Shown here: one piece after another, positions 8,752-17,415 of the stretch
How positions within the stretch are numbered: position 1 is the first letter of the stretch
How the letters are laid out: the number at the start of each line of letters is the position of its first letter
DNA from: Kangiella sp.
Lineage (GTDB): Bacteria; Pseudomonadota; Gammaproteobacteria; Enterobacterales; Kangiellaceae
NCBI RefSeq assembly: GCF_014762745.1
Contig: NZ_JABURJ010000097.1
Coordinates: forward strand, 1 to 35,836
Direction: 5' to 3'
DNA length: 35,836 bases
Translations under genes and position numbers: made by a program
Notes under the pieces: generated by a model
Databases searched by the model: none
What the model saw: the letters and a program-made list of their open reading frames with translations, nothing else
What the model was told of the DNA's origin: nothing

Positions 8752-10492
8752 TTAAGGTCGATTTAAGCTGATGAATATCGATAGGTTTGGGCAGGTAGTG
8801 AGCATTTAGTGATTGGAATAGTTCTGTATTCTGTACACTGGAATCACTACTGATGACCAGGATTTTGGTTTGTTCTTCCTGATCATTGAGCTCACTTGCG
8901 AAGTTAGTAAAGAAGAAAGGATCAGGTTCATTCAGAAAGTCCGAATTAACCATGATGACATCAAATTTTTCGTGTCGAATCTTTTGCAGAACTACCTGTT
9001 TAGCGGATGCTTTTTCAGTATTTACTCCAAGCTTTTCCAGGTAGCCCATCAATACCATTTTATCAATCGGATCTGAGTCAAAGATTAAGGCACTAATATC
9101 AGTCTCGATTGGACTGACACTTTCTGTCCAGACTTCTGGTTCATCGGTGGCAAGAGTCGCAACCGGTATTTCAATTCTGACTTCTTTTTCAAAATAGAAA
9201 TATTCACCGCCAAATTTTCGCAGCAGGTGTTTTGCTGCGATCAGGTGTACGTTATTACTGTAGCAGCTGACAGGAGCTTCATGTGAAAAATGGAATAGAC
9301 TTTGAGTGGTAATACCCTGAATAAAATTGTCAGCATCGGACTCAATCGAAATCCGTAAGATGGTATTGTCTTTTATTGCCTGTCTTTGATCAAAAGAAAT
9401 GCTCAGTTGATGTCCCGCACAAACTCTTATCAGTTGCTCAACAAGCAGTAATAAAAAGCGTTTGAAGTTATCTTTATCGATGATTAACTGTCGATTTATC
9501 CGGTCGCCGCTGTAGGTATCGTAAATAGTAACATTCTCACTTTTGGCTAAGCCTGATAGTTCGGTTATTACCTGCTTTAATAGATCTCTCGACCAAATTG
9601 AGCTTTTTCGATCACCAATATGTTGAGTAATGGATTGATAGAAAAGTTGGATAGTTTCATCATCATGCTCAATGGGGTGTTCGAGTAGGAAGCCCAAAAA
9701 TTCCTGCAGTTCCGTATTGGCATCTCGTCTGGCCTGGGCAACTTCTGTTTTTAATAAAGTGAGTTGATGCTCAAAATTTTTATTCTGTAAAAAGATATCA
9801 ATAATGGCTTTAATCAGAGCCTGTGCTTCTTGAGTTTTAGTGTTATAAAGAATGTTTCGTGGTAATACTGAGCGGTTAAGTGACTCAGTCATTTTTTTCA
9901 TAACCCGGCTGGTATAACTTAACCGATAATACATATAACCCCATAATAGAACCATCAAAACAACGATGGAGGTATTAAGCAGCGCTCGGTAGGTCTGTAG
10001 TTCGTCTGTAGTCGGGCTGTACTCTAATGGGGTCATGCCTAGAGTCACTTCACCAAGTCGCCTTTCTAGTTTGACGCTTTGTAGTATCTCTTCATTTAAT
10101 AGCAATGAATCACTGAGTGAGCTACTAGGACTTTGTTCGATTGGTTGCGTAAAGTAGATCAGCTCTTCTTCATCGGGAATGGATAACAGATCGCGGTTAT
10201 CGAGTTGTGCCATGATATTGTTTTGATTGTCATAAACGGTGATCATTGCAAGCCCCTGATTGTTTCTTAGAGCTTCTAAAGAGTTCTTAAGATCTACTTT
10301 ATTACCGAATGATAGGCCATACTCTAACTCGATAGTTAAATTTGCCATGATTGTCTGGCTTAGGTTTTGTTGCTGATAGTAGTGCTGTTGCTGACTTACT
10401 TTTGTGAACAAATAATTGGCGATAAACAGTAGCGCAATGACGGCAAGTATAAATGCTAGATTGTATTGATTAACATACTTTGTGCGCTTCAC
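8723..10492 (-). CDS. Degenerate hybrid sensor protein (pseudo-kinase with pseudo-receiver)
   Basis: An inner-membrane sensor of 589 residues. Helix TM1 spans about 11-30, a periplasmic segment about 31-168, TM2 about 171-190, then a HAMP-like linker and a likely coiled coil (about 235-265). Residues about 335-446 resemble a histidine-kinase ATPase fold (IDKDNFKRFLLLLVEQL replaces the usual N box, with Glu at the Asn position), but I see no recognisable H box and no clear glycine-rich ATP lid. Residues about 466-585 form a receiver-like fold with an acidic pocket (DSD, 472-474) and the conserved lysine (Lys569 in LPKP), but the phospho-acceptor aspartate position appears to be Asn516 in DVIMVNSD. 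The start is GTG with an AAAGG site upstream, 2 bases after the stop of the binding-protein gene, so the two are translationally linked. Function unknown. Confidence 0.75.
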   Translation of the reverse strand: MKRTKYVNQYNLAFILAVIALLFIANYLFTKVSQQQHYYQQQNLSQTIMANLTIELEYGLSFGNKVDLKNSLEALRNNQGLAMITVYDNQNNIMAQLDNRDLLSIPDEEELIYFTQPIEQSPSSSLSDSLLLNEEILQSVKLERRLGEVTLGMTPLEYSPTTDELQTYRALLNTSIVVLMVLLWGYMYYRLSYTSRVMKKMTESLNRSVLPRNILYNTKTQEAQALIKAIIDIFLQNKNFEHQLTLLKTEVAQARRDANTELQEFLGFLLEHPIEHDDETIQLFYQSITQHIGDRKSSIWSRDLLKQVITELSGLAKSENVTIYDTYSGDRINRQLIIDKDNFKRFLLLLVEQLIRVCAGHQLSISFDQRQAIKDNTILRISIESDADNFIQGITTQSLFHFSHEAPVSCYSNNVHLIAAKHLLRKFGGEYFYFEKEVRIEIPVATLATDEPEVWTESVSPIETDISALIFDSDPIDKMVLMGYLEKLGVNTEKASAKQVVLQKIRHEKFDVIMVNSDFLNEPDPFFFTNFASELNDQEEQTKILVISSDSSVQNTELFQSLNAHYLPKPIDIHQLKSTLINLCTDVNG

Positions 10493-10494
10493 TG

Positions 10495-11526
10495 TTACTG
10501 CCTTTCAGGTTTATTGGTTTTGGGATTACTCTGGTTGTAAGCAGGGTCGTCGGTTTCTAATTTCAATTTATCCAGCTCTGATTGTAACTGCTCTTTTGAG
10601 ATCATATCCAGTTCTAAGGAGCGAGCGACTTCAGTGTTATATTTTATATCATAGTATTTACAGTACCGCGCAAAAGACTGAAAGCCCTGTTCCAGAAATT
10701 TTGCAGCAGACTCTTTCAAGTCATCAACCAACATTTCCGGGGTGGTGAAGGTGGTTGCTACAGCTCCAGCATTGACCACTCCGGTTGAGTAGCCAATGAT
10801 AACCTTTCTTTGTCGATAACTGCTCAACAATACTCTGGGCAGGGTTTGACTGTTATAGATGATGGGATCTGGCTGAGCAATAATGAAATCGGACTCTTGT
10901 GACAAGGCGGGGAAGCGTCTTGCTACCTCTGATGTTTGCTTGATTTTGATGGCCTGTAGGTTCAACTCCATTGCTTTAAGTGCTTGTTCATAGCCTTGCA
11001 AAAAATAAGGGGTGTCGGTTGAGTACATGACACCCACTGATTCCGATAAAGGAAGCAGTAATTTTCCAAGCACAATCTGACGATTTGGATCCGGGTCGTA
11101 AAAAATAGCACTGACAGTATCCATGGCAGGGTATTGATTAACGGCTTTTTTCCAATCCTGGTAGGTAATTAACCCGGCCAACACCGGCTCTTGATGTTCT
11201 GATTTTAGCAGTTCTTCTAAAGGTGAAGGGCCTAAGCTGATCACCAGCTCTGATTGCGGGCGCTGGCTTTTCCAATCCTCCAGAGACATGTTGACGATTC
11301 TATAGTCATTCGACAGGGAAGATAAGGATAGGCTTTTGGCGATGGTTGAGTAATAACTGGAGAAGTGTTGCGCGATAATGGTGATTTGTTTTTGTGGTGT
11401 TTGCTGGATTACAGGGGAATCCATTTCAGTTTGCGCTGCGTAGACAAAATGAGATCCAGCCGCGAATAGAAGTAAAGCTATAAGCAGATTGGTAAGTGTT
11501 CTCAAAGCTCTAAGAAAGCAGTCCAT
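10495..11526 (-). CDS. Periplasmic substrate-binding-type protein, partner of the sensor
   Basis: A 343-residue secreted protein with a signal peptide (hydrophobic core about 13-30, cleavage near VYA-AQ). The fold pattern resembles the uncharacterised ABC-transporter substrate-binding family that includes TrpX-type proteins: a ligand-binding bilobal sequence with blocks such as ELVISLGPSPLEELL, VLAGLITYQDW, YSTDTPYFLQGYEQAL and KVIIGYSTGVVNAGAVATTF. No permease or ATPase gene is near. It lies directly upstream of the membrane sensor with a 2-base gap on the same strand, so a role as ligand receptor for that sensor is more likely than transport. The tail after about residue 300 is hydrophilic. 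The ligand cannot be told from sequence. Confidence 0.7.
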   Translation of the reverse strand: MDCFLRALRTLTNLLIALLLFAAGSHFVYAAQTEMDSPVIQQTPQKQITIIAQHFSSYYSTIAKSLSLSSLSNDYRIVNMSLEDWKSQRPQSELVISLGPSPLEELLKSEHQEPVLAGLITYQDWKKAVNQYPAMDTVSAIFYDPDPNRQIVLGKLLLPLSESVGVMYSTDTPYFLQGYEQALKAMELNLQAIKIKQTSEVARRFPALSQESDFIIAQPDPIIYNSQTLPRVLLSSYRQRKVIIGYSTGVVNAGAVATTFTTPEMLVDDLKESAAKFLEQGFQSFARYCKYYDIKYNTEVARSLELDMISKEQLQSELDKLKLETDDPAYNQSNPKTNKPERQ

Positions 11527-11637
11527 ATTCCATCAATCTATTTCTAATATTCCTTGCTACTAATGCGCATTAATATCAATTTACGATATTTTAATCACTT
11601 CTATACTCATCAAGTATTGTTTTTAAGCCAAGTTAAG

Positions 11638-12303
11638 CTAACCCCATTTTATAGGTGTTTGGTCATTTTCTACAAGTATTTGATTTGTTTTAGAAAAATG
11701 CTTACAGCCAAAAAAGCCCCGGTGCGCAGAAAGTGGCGACGGATGCGGTGCGCTTAAGATAGTGTGTTTAGGATTTTTTATCAAGCCAGATTTGGCCTGA
11801 GCCTGTGAACCCCATAACAGGAATACAATTGGTTGCGGCGCCTGATTGAGGCTGGCAATGACTGCGTCGGTAAACAGCTCCCAGCCTCGGCCCTTGTGTG
11901 AGTTAGCCTTAGCGGCTTCAACGGTTAAAACCGCGTTCAGTAATAACACACCCTGTCTCGCCCAGTGGCTCAGGTCACCGTTTGCTGGGGGGCGGCAGCC
12001 GATGTCGTTAATGAGCTCTTTGTAAATATTGCGCAGGGATGGCGGAAGAGGTTGGTCAGATCCGACTGAGAAGCAAAGGCCATTGGCCTGGTTGGGGCCG
12101 TGATAGGGATCCTGTCCCAATATCACTACCTTGACCTCGCTAAACTCTGTGAGTTTTAGCGCTGAAAACACCTGTTCTTTGGGTGGGTAGATGGTTTTGC
12201 CAGAGTTTCTTTCAGACTCTACAAATGCAATTAACTCTTTGAAATAAGGCTTTTTTTTCTCTGGTCCCAGCGCGTCCGCCCAGTGGGTAATTGACTCTGA
12301 CAT
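11638..12303 (-). CDS. ung: Uracil-DNA glycosylase
   Basis: Ung removes uracil from DNA and starts base-excision repair. The 221 residues match family 1. The water-activating motif [18 protein letters not shown] has the catalytic Asp65, and the minor-groove loop [11 protein letters not shown] carries His187. [11 protein letters not shown] is the usual middle motif. It is transcribed on its own or after the small acidic gene upstream; a 132-base gap separates them. The end lies 111 bases from the start of the binding-protein gene on the same strand. No clear terminator follows. Confidence 0.97.
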   Translation of the reverse strand: MSESITHWADALGPEKKKPYFKELIAFVESERNSGKTIYPPKEQVFSALKLTEFSEVKVVILGQDPYHGPNQANGLCFSVGSDQPLPPSLRNIYKELINDIGCRPPANGDLSHWARQGVLLLNAVLTVEAAKANSHKGRGWELFTDAVIASLNQAPQPIVFLLWGSQAQAKSGLIKNPKHTILSAPHPSPLSAHRGFFGCKHFSKTNQILVENDQTPIKWG

Positions 12304-12435
12304 TTTTTATTTGGTTATCTGATTGTCTGGTGCAGATTATAACGAATGTGAGCCGAATGACCACTTTATATGCCGTCGTCAACAGGCCCAATAGCAAAAC
12401 AAACCATGATTTGCCATCAAACGTTGGGTATTGTT

Positions 12436-12735
12436 TTAGTAGTCGTTCGAGTCAATGATGTTAAGCACATCATCGAGAGAACCCGGTGCCAGTTCTAGTT
12501 CGTCGCCAAGGGTATAATCGTCTACTTCCAGCGCTCCACTCCAGTCTTCAGGTGGTGCTGCCTGACTGAGTTCAAGTAATTGCCAACTATTAATATCAAA
12601 TTCTTCGATTTCGCCACCAAAATACTGTACTTCAATAGTGCCTTCATCATCATCTAAAGCGACTACTTCAAAGATAGTGTCTAAATCGGAGCGTTTATAC
12701 CAATGGCCACGTTGTGGCGTTAATACTTGTGCCAT
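12436..12735 (-). CDS. Small acidic conserved protein (possibly DUF6763)
   Basis: A 99-residue acidic cytoplasmic protein with no signal peptide or membrane segment. The N-terminal 55 residues (GHWYKRSDLDTIFEVVALDD, then GTIEVQYFGGEIEEFD) look like a small beta barrel of SH3 or Tudor style; the tail is strongly acidic (EDWSGALEVDDYTLGDELEL). It resembles a family I recall from gammaproteobacteria, perhaps DUF6763, whose function is not known to me. The ATG has an AGGAGG-like ribosome site (CCTCCTT complement, 12741-12747), which supports it as a real gene. Confidence 0.85.
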   Translation of the reverse strand: MAQVLTPQRGHWYKRSDLDTIFEVVALDDDEGTIEVQYFGGEIEEFDINSWQLLELSQAAPPEDWSGALEVDDYTLGDELELAPGSLDDVLNIIDSNDY

Positions 12736-12908
12736 GTGACCTCCTTTATTGTTGAGTATTCAGATTAGCATATTGCTCAAAAAATGCACGGCTCCGACTA
12801 TTGATATTGTCTATTATGCGACGTGGGTTAACAAAGAATGCTCGCTAGTATTTGCCCGCATCATTATTTACAATGTGCGCAAATAACAGACCAACTAGTA
12901 TGGAACTG

Positions 12909-14117
12909 ATGTCTAAATCAATTGTATTAAAATCTCTTTTCTCCAGCTCCTTGATTTTATTGTCCATGTCGGCATTTTCAGCGGAATGGCGTGGTGTTGT
13001 GGCTGCTGAAGGTCGCTATTATTTTGAAGAGGGTGATTTTGGCCAGGAGCAGGAGCTAGCCTCGGTGATGATCGAGCCTGAGTTTTATCATCGATGGGAT
13101 GAGCATGATATAAGCCTGGTTTTTAAACCTTTTTATCGCTGGGATAGTATGGACAGCGAGCGGACCCATGCTGATATTCGGGAGCTGATGCTCAGTTACG
13201 TTGGGGAAGAGTGGGAAGTTAAAGCGGGTGTCGGCAAGGTTTTCTGGGGAGTGGCGGAGTCGCAGCATCTGGTGGATATCATTAATCAGACGGATTTTGT
13301 CGAAAATATTGACGGGGAAGACAAGCTCGGTCAGCCAATGATTGCCTTATCTACAGAGCGTGACTGGGGTCTTTTGAGTATTTTTGCTTTGCCAGGCTTT
13401 CGTGAAAGAACCTTTGCTGGTGAAGACGGGCGCTTACGCTTTCCTTATGTCATTGATACTGATAACCCTGTTTATACCGATCCCGATGGTAAATCCCGTC
13501 TGGATGGTGCCATTCGTTGGTCAAACTGGTTTGGTGACTGGGACATTGGGGTTGCCCATTTTTCGGGAACCAGTCGTGAGCCACAGTTTTTGCTAGATAA
13601 TAGCAATCCGCTTCAGCCAAAGTTGAGACCTGTTTATGTGACAATCGATCAAACCAGTATTGATTTACAGGCAACCAAAGGTGCCTGGTTATGGAAACTG
13701 GAAGCCATGAGTCGCTCAGGTTTTGAAGAGAGTCGTTATTCAGCGGCTGTGGGTGGGTTTGAATACACTTTCTATGGAGTTACTGAGGGCGGTGCTGATT
13801 TAGGTTTAATCATGGAGTATCAATATGACTCGCGTGATACTTTGCCCGGTGGTTTTGAGCAGCAGGATACACTGGTTACTGGCTTGCGATTAGCAATGAA
13901 TGACATTCCTTCAACTGAAGTTCTGCTGGGCTATTCCCATGCCGATAATCAGCAGTTCATCAACCTTGAAGCCAGCCGTCGCCTGGGTGATAGCTGGAAG
14001 TTGGTCGTTGAGGGGCGTTGGTTTGAAGGTATTGATGAAACCCGACCAATGGAGAGTATGCTTTATCCTTTTAGAAACGATGACTACTTGTCGATAACCT
14101 TTGAAAGATATTTCTAG
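12909..14117 (+). CDS. Outer-membrane beta-barrel protein of unknown function
   Basis: A signal peptide (KSLFSSSLILLSMSAFSA) is followed by a protein rich in alternating aromatic and polar residues, as in transmembrane beta strands (for example ISLVFKPFYRWD, WEVKAGVGKVFWG, WDIGVAHFSG). It ends in phenylalanine (TFERYF), the C-terminal signal for insertion by the BAM complex. I do not recognise the family; the length (402 residues) would suit a monomeric barrel of 14-18 strands. The frame is open from a TTG at 12852, but starts before 12900 would put extra residues ahead of the signal peptide. ATGs at 12900 and 12909 are both possible; I chose 12909. It stands alone with a terminator behind it. 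Confidence 0.85.
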   Translation: MSKSIVLKSLFSSSLILLSMSAFSAEWRGVVAAEGRYYFEEGDFGQEQELASVMIEPEFYHRWDEHDISLVFKPFYRWDSMDSERTHADIRELMLSYVGEEWEVKAGVGKVFWGVAESQHLVDIINQTDFVENIDGEDKLGQPMIALSTERDWGLLSIFALPGFRERTFAGEDGRLRFPYVIDTDNPVYTDPDGKSRLDGAIRWSNWFGDWDIGVAHFSGTSREPQFLLDNSNPLQPKLRPVYVTIDQTSIDLQATKGAWLWKLEAMSRSGFEESRYSAAVGGFEYTFYGVTEGGADLGLIMEYQYDSRDTLPGGFEQQDTLVTGLRLAMNDIPSTEVLLGYSHADNQQFINLEASRRLGDSWKLVVEGRWFEGIDETRPMESMLYPFRNDDYLSITFERYF

Positions 14118-14139
14118 TCAAATTCTCTATAGAATTCTC

Positions 14140-14166
14140 AAGGCGCCACTGGCGCCTTATTTTTTG
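14140..14166 (+). terminator. Terminator between the beta-barrel gene and slt
   Basis: AAGGCGCC (14140-14147) and GGCGCCTT (14151-14158) pair around a three-base loop, followed by ATTTTTT. The right arm runs into the stop codon of the convergent slt gene (14157-14159), so slt coding sequence is part of the terminator. Confidence 0.82.
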
Positions 14167-16097
14167 TCACCAGTTTCTGTGGTCAGGATATATTCAAAAA
14201 TATCATCATCCAGACCTAACTTGAGCGCATAAACCTGACGATAAGTCATGACTCGCTTGATGTAATCACGGGTTTCTGTATAGGGAATTGCTTCTATCCA
14301 CACTTCTGTCGGGTATCGACCATATTTTTTCCACTGTTCAATACGGCTTTTTCCTGCGTTGTAAGCCGCTGAGGCATAAACCGGATTCTGTTCCAGCTCT
14401 TCGAAGCGCATCTGCAGGTAGCGACTTCCCATCTGAATATTAATCGCAGGGTCGAGCAGGTCGCTACTGTGTGAGTAGGGGATCTGGAATTTGCGTGCGA
14501 AAGCCCTGGCGGTGTTTGGCATGACCTGCATCAGGCCATAAGCTCCGGCTGGTGAAACTGCGCGTGGGCCATAGGCGCTTTCCTGGCGTGCCACCCCCAT
14601 CAGCCAGTGTGGTGGTAACTGTACCTGCTTGGCCATTTTGATGTAATCATCTTTAAAAGCGGTTGGAAAACGAATATTTGTATCATCCCAAACCTGCGCC
14701 CGGGCAATGGTCAGAATACTTTGGTTATACCAGCCCCATTCATTAGCAATGACAGCGGCAGCCTGAAACTCTTCGGGTGACTCAAGACTGCTCAGTAAAC
14801 TGCGCCATTCACGGCTGGCATCCAGATAACGCTCAATGGCATAAAGTTCACCAGCTCTTTCAACATTAGCAGATTGGCGAACTGAGTTCATGACTTCCTC
14901 GGAGATAATCACAGGAGCATGGTTAAGCTGAATTGGTTGTCCGGTCCGAGTGGCCGCTTTGTAACCATAATATCCCCGCTCTTTGGCTAGCTCTGTCAGC
15001 AGAATTCTTGCTTCTTCTTTTTGTCCCAGTTCGTCTAAAGCTACCGCATACCAGTAACGCCATTGTTCACTGCTTTGCTGATCAAAGGGTAATAGTTCGT
15101 AGAGCTCAGTGATAGTTTGCCAGTCCTCGGTACGCAGGAAAGTGACCAGTTTCCAATGACTGACCAATGCATCGCCGAGGAACTCATTCAGATTATTTTT
15201 GGCCATATCCACGGCTTTGGGATTATTTTCCGTAGCCAGGGCCAGGAACAGGGTTCTTTCGACATCTGATTTATGTTCCCCAGCCAATGGCACCCGGCTT
15301 TGAGTACGTTTCCAGGCATTGTAGGCATCCTCGCGATCGCCCCAGGCAAGACGTTTCACGGCATAGACCAGTATCGGAGCTTCTTTATTCGGGTTTTTGC
15401 CGGGGAAAAAGTTAGAACGGGTGACCACCTTGGGGTTGCGTCGAACTTTCAGCCATAAGTCAGCCAGGTATTGCTCATCCCTTGGCAGGTATCGTTTGAG
15501 GTAGTTGAGTAAACCGATCGGGCCTTCATGTGCAGTCTGATAAAATCTCTGGTATGCCACATCCTGTTGCAATTGGTTGTTATCAATCCATTTTTCAAAT
15601 ATGTCATCACATTCCTTGGGCTGTGATTTGGATACATTCCAGAGATTGGCAATCTGTTCAGAAAGTGCGCTGATGGGTTTTCCTTGCTTTAATTGATGAT
15701 CCAAAATCTGGCAGTCGAAGCTGGCAATTGAGCCAAAGCTATAATACTGCTCCATCAGAGTATAATCTTTGGCTTTCGCCAGCTCACGGATGAAATCCCA
15801 GCGCAGACGACTACTCAATGGTGAGGACTGGTACTTTTCAATAAAACTATCCACCTGCTGTTTACTGTTTTTATTGAGGTTTTTCCGAATCTCTTCATAT
15901 TCCAGATAGGGCAGCAACGAATAGTGAGCAAGATCCTTTTTAAGTTTCTGGTATTCGGACAGTTTGCCCTGCTTAAAGGCCCTTTCAGCCTCTAAAAAGG
16001 CTTTTTGTTCAGTGCTGTAGGCTGGTTTGGCCTGCGCAGAGTTAAAAAACGCTATAATGGAAAGAGCTAAGCTCAGTACGAGAGTGCGCATTGTCAT
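14157..16097 (-). CDS. slt: Soluble lytic murein transglycosylase (Slt70 type)
   Basis: Slt cuts the MurNAc-GlcNAc bond of peptidoglycan in the periplasm, leaving 1,6-anhydroMurNAc ends. A signal peptide (about residues 1-25) is followed by a long alpha-helical superhelix region (about 30-450). The C-terminal lysozyme-like SLT domain has the catalytic Glu508 (648-residue numbering) in GVARQESAYGPRAVSPAGAY, then GLMQVMPNTA and ASAAYNAGKSRIEQW. Length is close to E. coli Slt70. Three in-frame ATGs occur at 16103, 16097 and 16091; AAGG lies 6 bases before the second, so I use 16097. Single-gene transcription is likely. Confidence 0.95.
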   Translation of the reverse strand: MTMRTLVLSLALSIIAFFNSAQAKPAYSTEQKAFLEAERAFKQGKLSEYQKLKKDLAHYSLLPYLEYEEIRKNLNKNSKQQVDSFIEKYQSSPLSSRLRWDFIRELAKAKDYTLMEQYYSFGSIASFDCQILDHQLKQGKPISALSEQIANLWNVSKSQPKECDDIFEKWIDNNQLQQDVAYQRFYQTAHEGPIGLLNYLKRYLPRDEQYLADLWLKVRRNPKVVTRSNFFPGKNPNKEAPILVYAVKRLAWGDREDAYNAWKRTQSRVPLAGEHKSDVERTLFLALATENNPKAVDMAKNNLNEFLGDALVSHWKLVTFLRTEDWQTITELYELLPFDQQSSEQWRYWYAVALDELGQKEEARILLTELAKERGYYGYKAATRTGQPIQLNHAPVIISEEVMNSVRQSANVERAGELYAIERYLDASREWRSLLSSLESPEEFQAAAVIANEWGWYNQSILTIARAQVWDDTNIRFPTAFKDDYIKMAKQVQLPPHWLMGVARQESAYGPRAVSPAGAYGLMQVMPNTARAFARKFQIPYSHSSDLLDPAINIQMGSRYLQMRFEELEQNPVYASAAYNAGKSRIEQWKKYGRYPTEVWIEAIPYTETRDYIKRVMTYRQVYALKLGLDDDIFEYILTTETGDKK

Positions 16098-16457
16098 TAA
16101 CATCCTTGATTGACTAATGGAATTATTTCATCAGTTGGAGTGTGGTTGATATAGTATACGTGGGTTTGTTTTTTTGGCATTGGTTTGTTTTGTTCAATTA
16201 ACATTTTTTTCAAAACGGGCAATCGGCTAACGCTTGAATTTATATCAATAACCATAGACCGTTTAAAGTTAAATTCACGTGAAAAGTGTTACTAAACTTT
16301 AGTATTGCAGGATACTTAAAAGTTCCATTCGTTAAATCGAGAGTTTGGCAATTTTTACTTGTTTTCGTGGTCCAAGGTATTGATAATGTGGCGCGTAACG
16401 CGCAAAGCAAGTTAACAAGGTAAGATAAACTCATAGAAACATTAAAGAGGTAATTAC
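16098..16457. other. Control region between slt and phhA
   Basis: This 360-base stretch between divergent genes has no convincing reading frame. It is AT-rich with runs of T (16169-16175, 16204-16210). It holds a likely phhA promoter (16359-16387), a GC-rich hairpin GCGCG-TAA-CGCGC (16391-16403) at its expected transcription start, and the phhA ribosome site AGAGG (16446-16450). I found no clear TyrR/PhhR box and no sigma-54 -24/-12 pair. Confidence 0.6.
16359..16387 (+). promoter_or_regulatory. Possible phhA promoter
   Basis: TTGTTT (16359-16364) and GATAAT (16382-16387) have a 17-base spacer. The -35 match is modest and the -10 match good. The small GC hairpin at 16391-16403 would be at the 5' end of the transcript. 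Confidence 0.4.
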
Positions 16458-17261
16458 ATGGGTACAGGTACCAAGTATAAAGCTCGTCCGATGGATGAAG
16501 ATGGCTTTATTCACTACACAGACGAAGAGCATCAGGTTTGGCACGAGTTAATCACGCGCCAGGAAAAACTGATCAAAGGTCGTGCCTGCCCTGAGTATTT
16601 CGAAGGTCTTGATAAGATTAACCTGCCTAAAGACCGTATTCCGCAACTGGAAGAAGTTTCCAGTGTGTTGCGTAAAGAAACCGGCTGGGAAGTAGCCTGG
16701 GTTCCGGCTTTAATCAATTTTGATAAATTCTTTGCTTTATTAGCAGATAAAAAATTCCCCTGTGCGACTTTTATTCGCACTCGTGAGGAAATGGATTATT
16801 TGCAGGAACCTGATGTTTTCCATGAGATTTTTGGCCACTGCGCCATGCTGACCAATCCATATTTCGCTGAGTTTACCAGTGCTTATGGTAAGTTGGGCTA
16901 TGAAGCTTCTAAAGAAGACCGTGTATTCCTGGCTCGTCTATACTGGTTCACAGTGGAGTTTGGCCTAATCAATACCGCGGAAGGCCAGCGTATCTATGGT
17001 GGTGGTATTCTGTCGTCCATTGGTGAAACACCGCACAGCCTTGAAAATCCGGACGTGATTCGTAAACCTTTCGATCCGATTGATATCCTTAGAACGCCAT
17101 ACCGCATTGATATCATGCAGCCTCAATACTTTGTAATTGATGACTTCAAGCAGCTTTTTGAACTGGCTAAGTCTGACGTTATGGCAATGGTTAGAGAGGC
17201 TAAGCGCTTAGGATTGCATAAACCTTTATATCCACCGAAAGAAGAGAAAATGGCCAGTTAA
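16458..17261 (+). CDS. phhA: Phenylalanine-4-hydroxylase
   Basis: This iron- and tetrahydrobiopterin-dependent monooxygenase converts phenylalanine to tyrosine, feeding the downstream hpd-hmgA-fahA-maiA pathway. The 267 residues match the short bacterial form that lacks the regulatory ACT domain. The iron ligands are His122 and His127 in PDVFHEIFGHCAML and Glu167 in YWFTVEFGL. The ATG is preceded by AAAGAGG. The usual partner phhB (pterin-4a-carbinolamine dehydratase) is not next to it and not in this window. A large hairpin follows the stop, so it is probably a separate transcript from hpd. Confidence 0.97.
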   Translation: MGTGTKYKARPMDEDGFIHYTDEEHQVWHELITRQEKLIKGRACPEYFEGLDKINLPKDRIPQLEEVSSVLRKETGWEVAWVPALINFDKFFALLADKKFPCATFIRTREEMDYLQEPDVFHEIFGHCAMLTNPYFAEFTSAYGKLGYEASKEDRVFLARLYWFTVEFGLINTAEGQRIYGGGILSSIGETPHSLENPDVIRKPFDPIDILRTPYRIDIMQPQYFVIDDFKQLFELAKSDVMAMVREAKRLGLHKPLYPPKEEKMAS

Positions 17262-17285
17262 GATTTAGCCGAACCTTCTTACTCA

Positions 17286-17321
17286 AACAGCCCGCGATAT
17301 TGTTAATATTGGCGGGCTGTT
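17286..17321 (+). terminator. Hairpin after phhA
   Basis: AACAGCCCGC (17286-17295) pairs perfectly with GCGGGCTGTT (17312-17321); the AT-rich loop can pair further (ATATT/AATAT). No T run follows, so it may act as a transcript-end stabiliser or a weak terminator. Confidence 0.6.
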
Positions 17322-17415
17322 GCATAATGTGGGGATCGTAAATAGCTACTTAAAAATCAAGCTGTTACAGGGCAAATGACATATATGTTATTGATATACA
17401 GTAAACAAATCACAC

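Noticed and set aside
12852-12908. Longer beta-barrel protein start at TTG 12852
   Set aside because: It would place about 20 polar residues ahead of a clean signal peptide.
16098-16457. Sigma-54 promoter or TyrR/PhhR box before phhA
   Set aside because: GG-N10-GC spacing is not met by candidates such as the one near 16174-16190, and no TGTAAA-N6-TTTACA pair was found.
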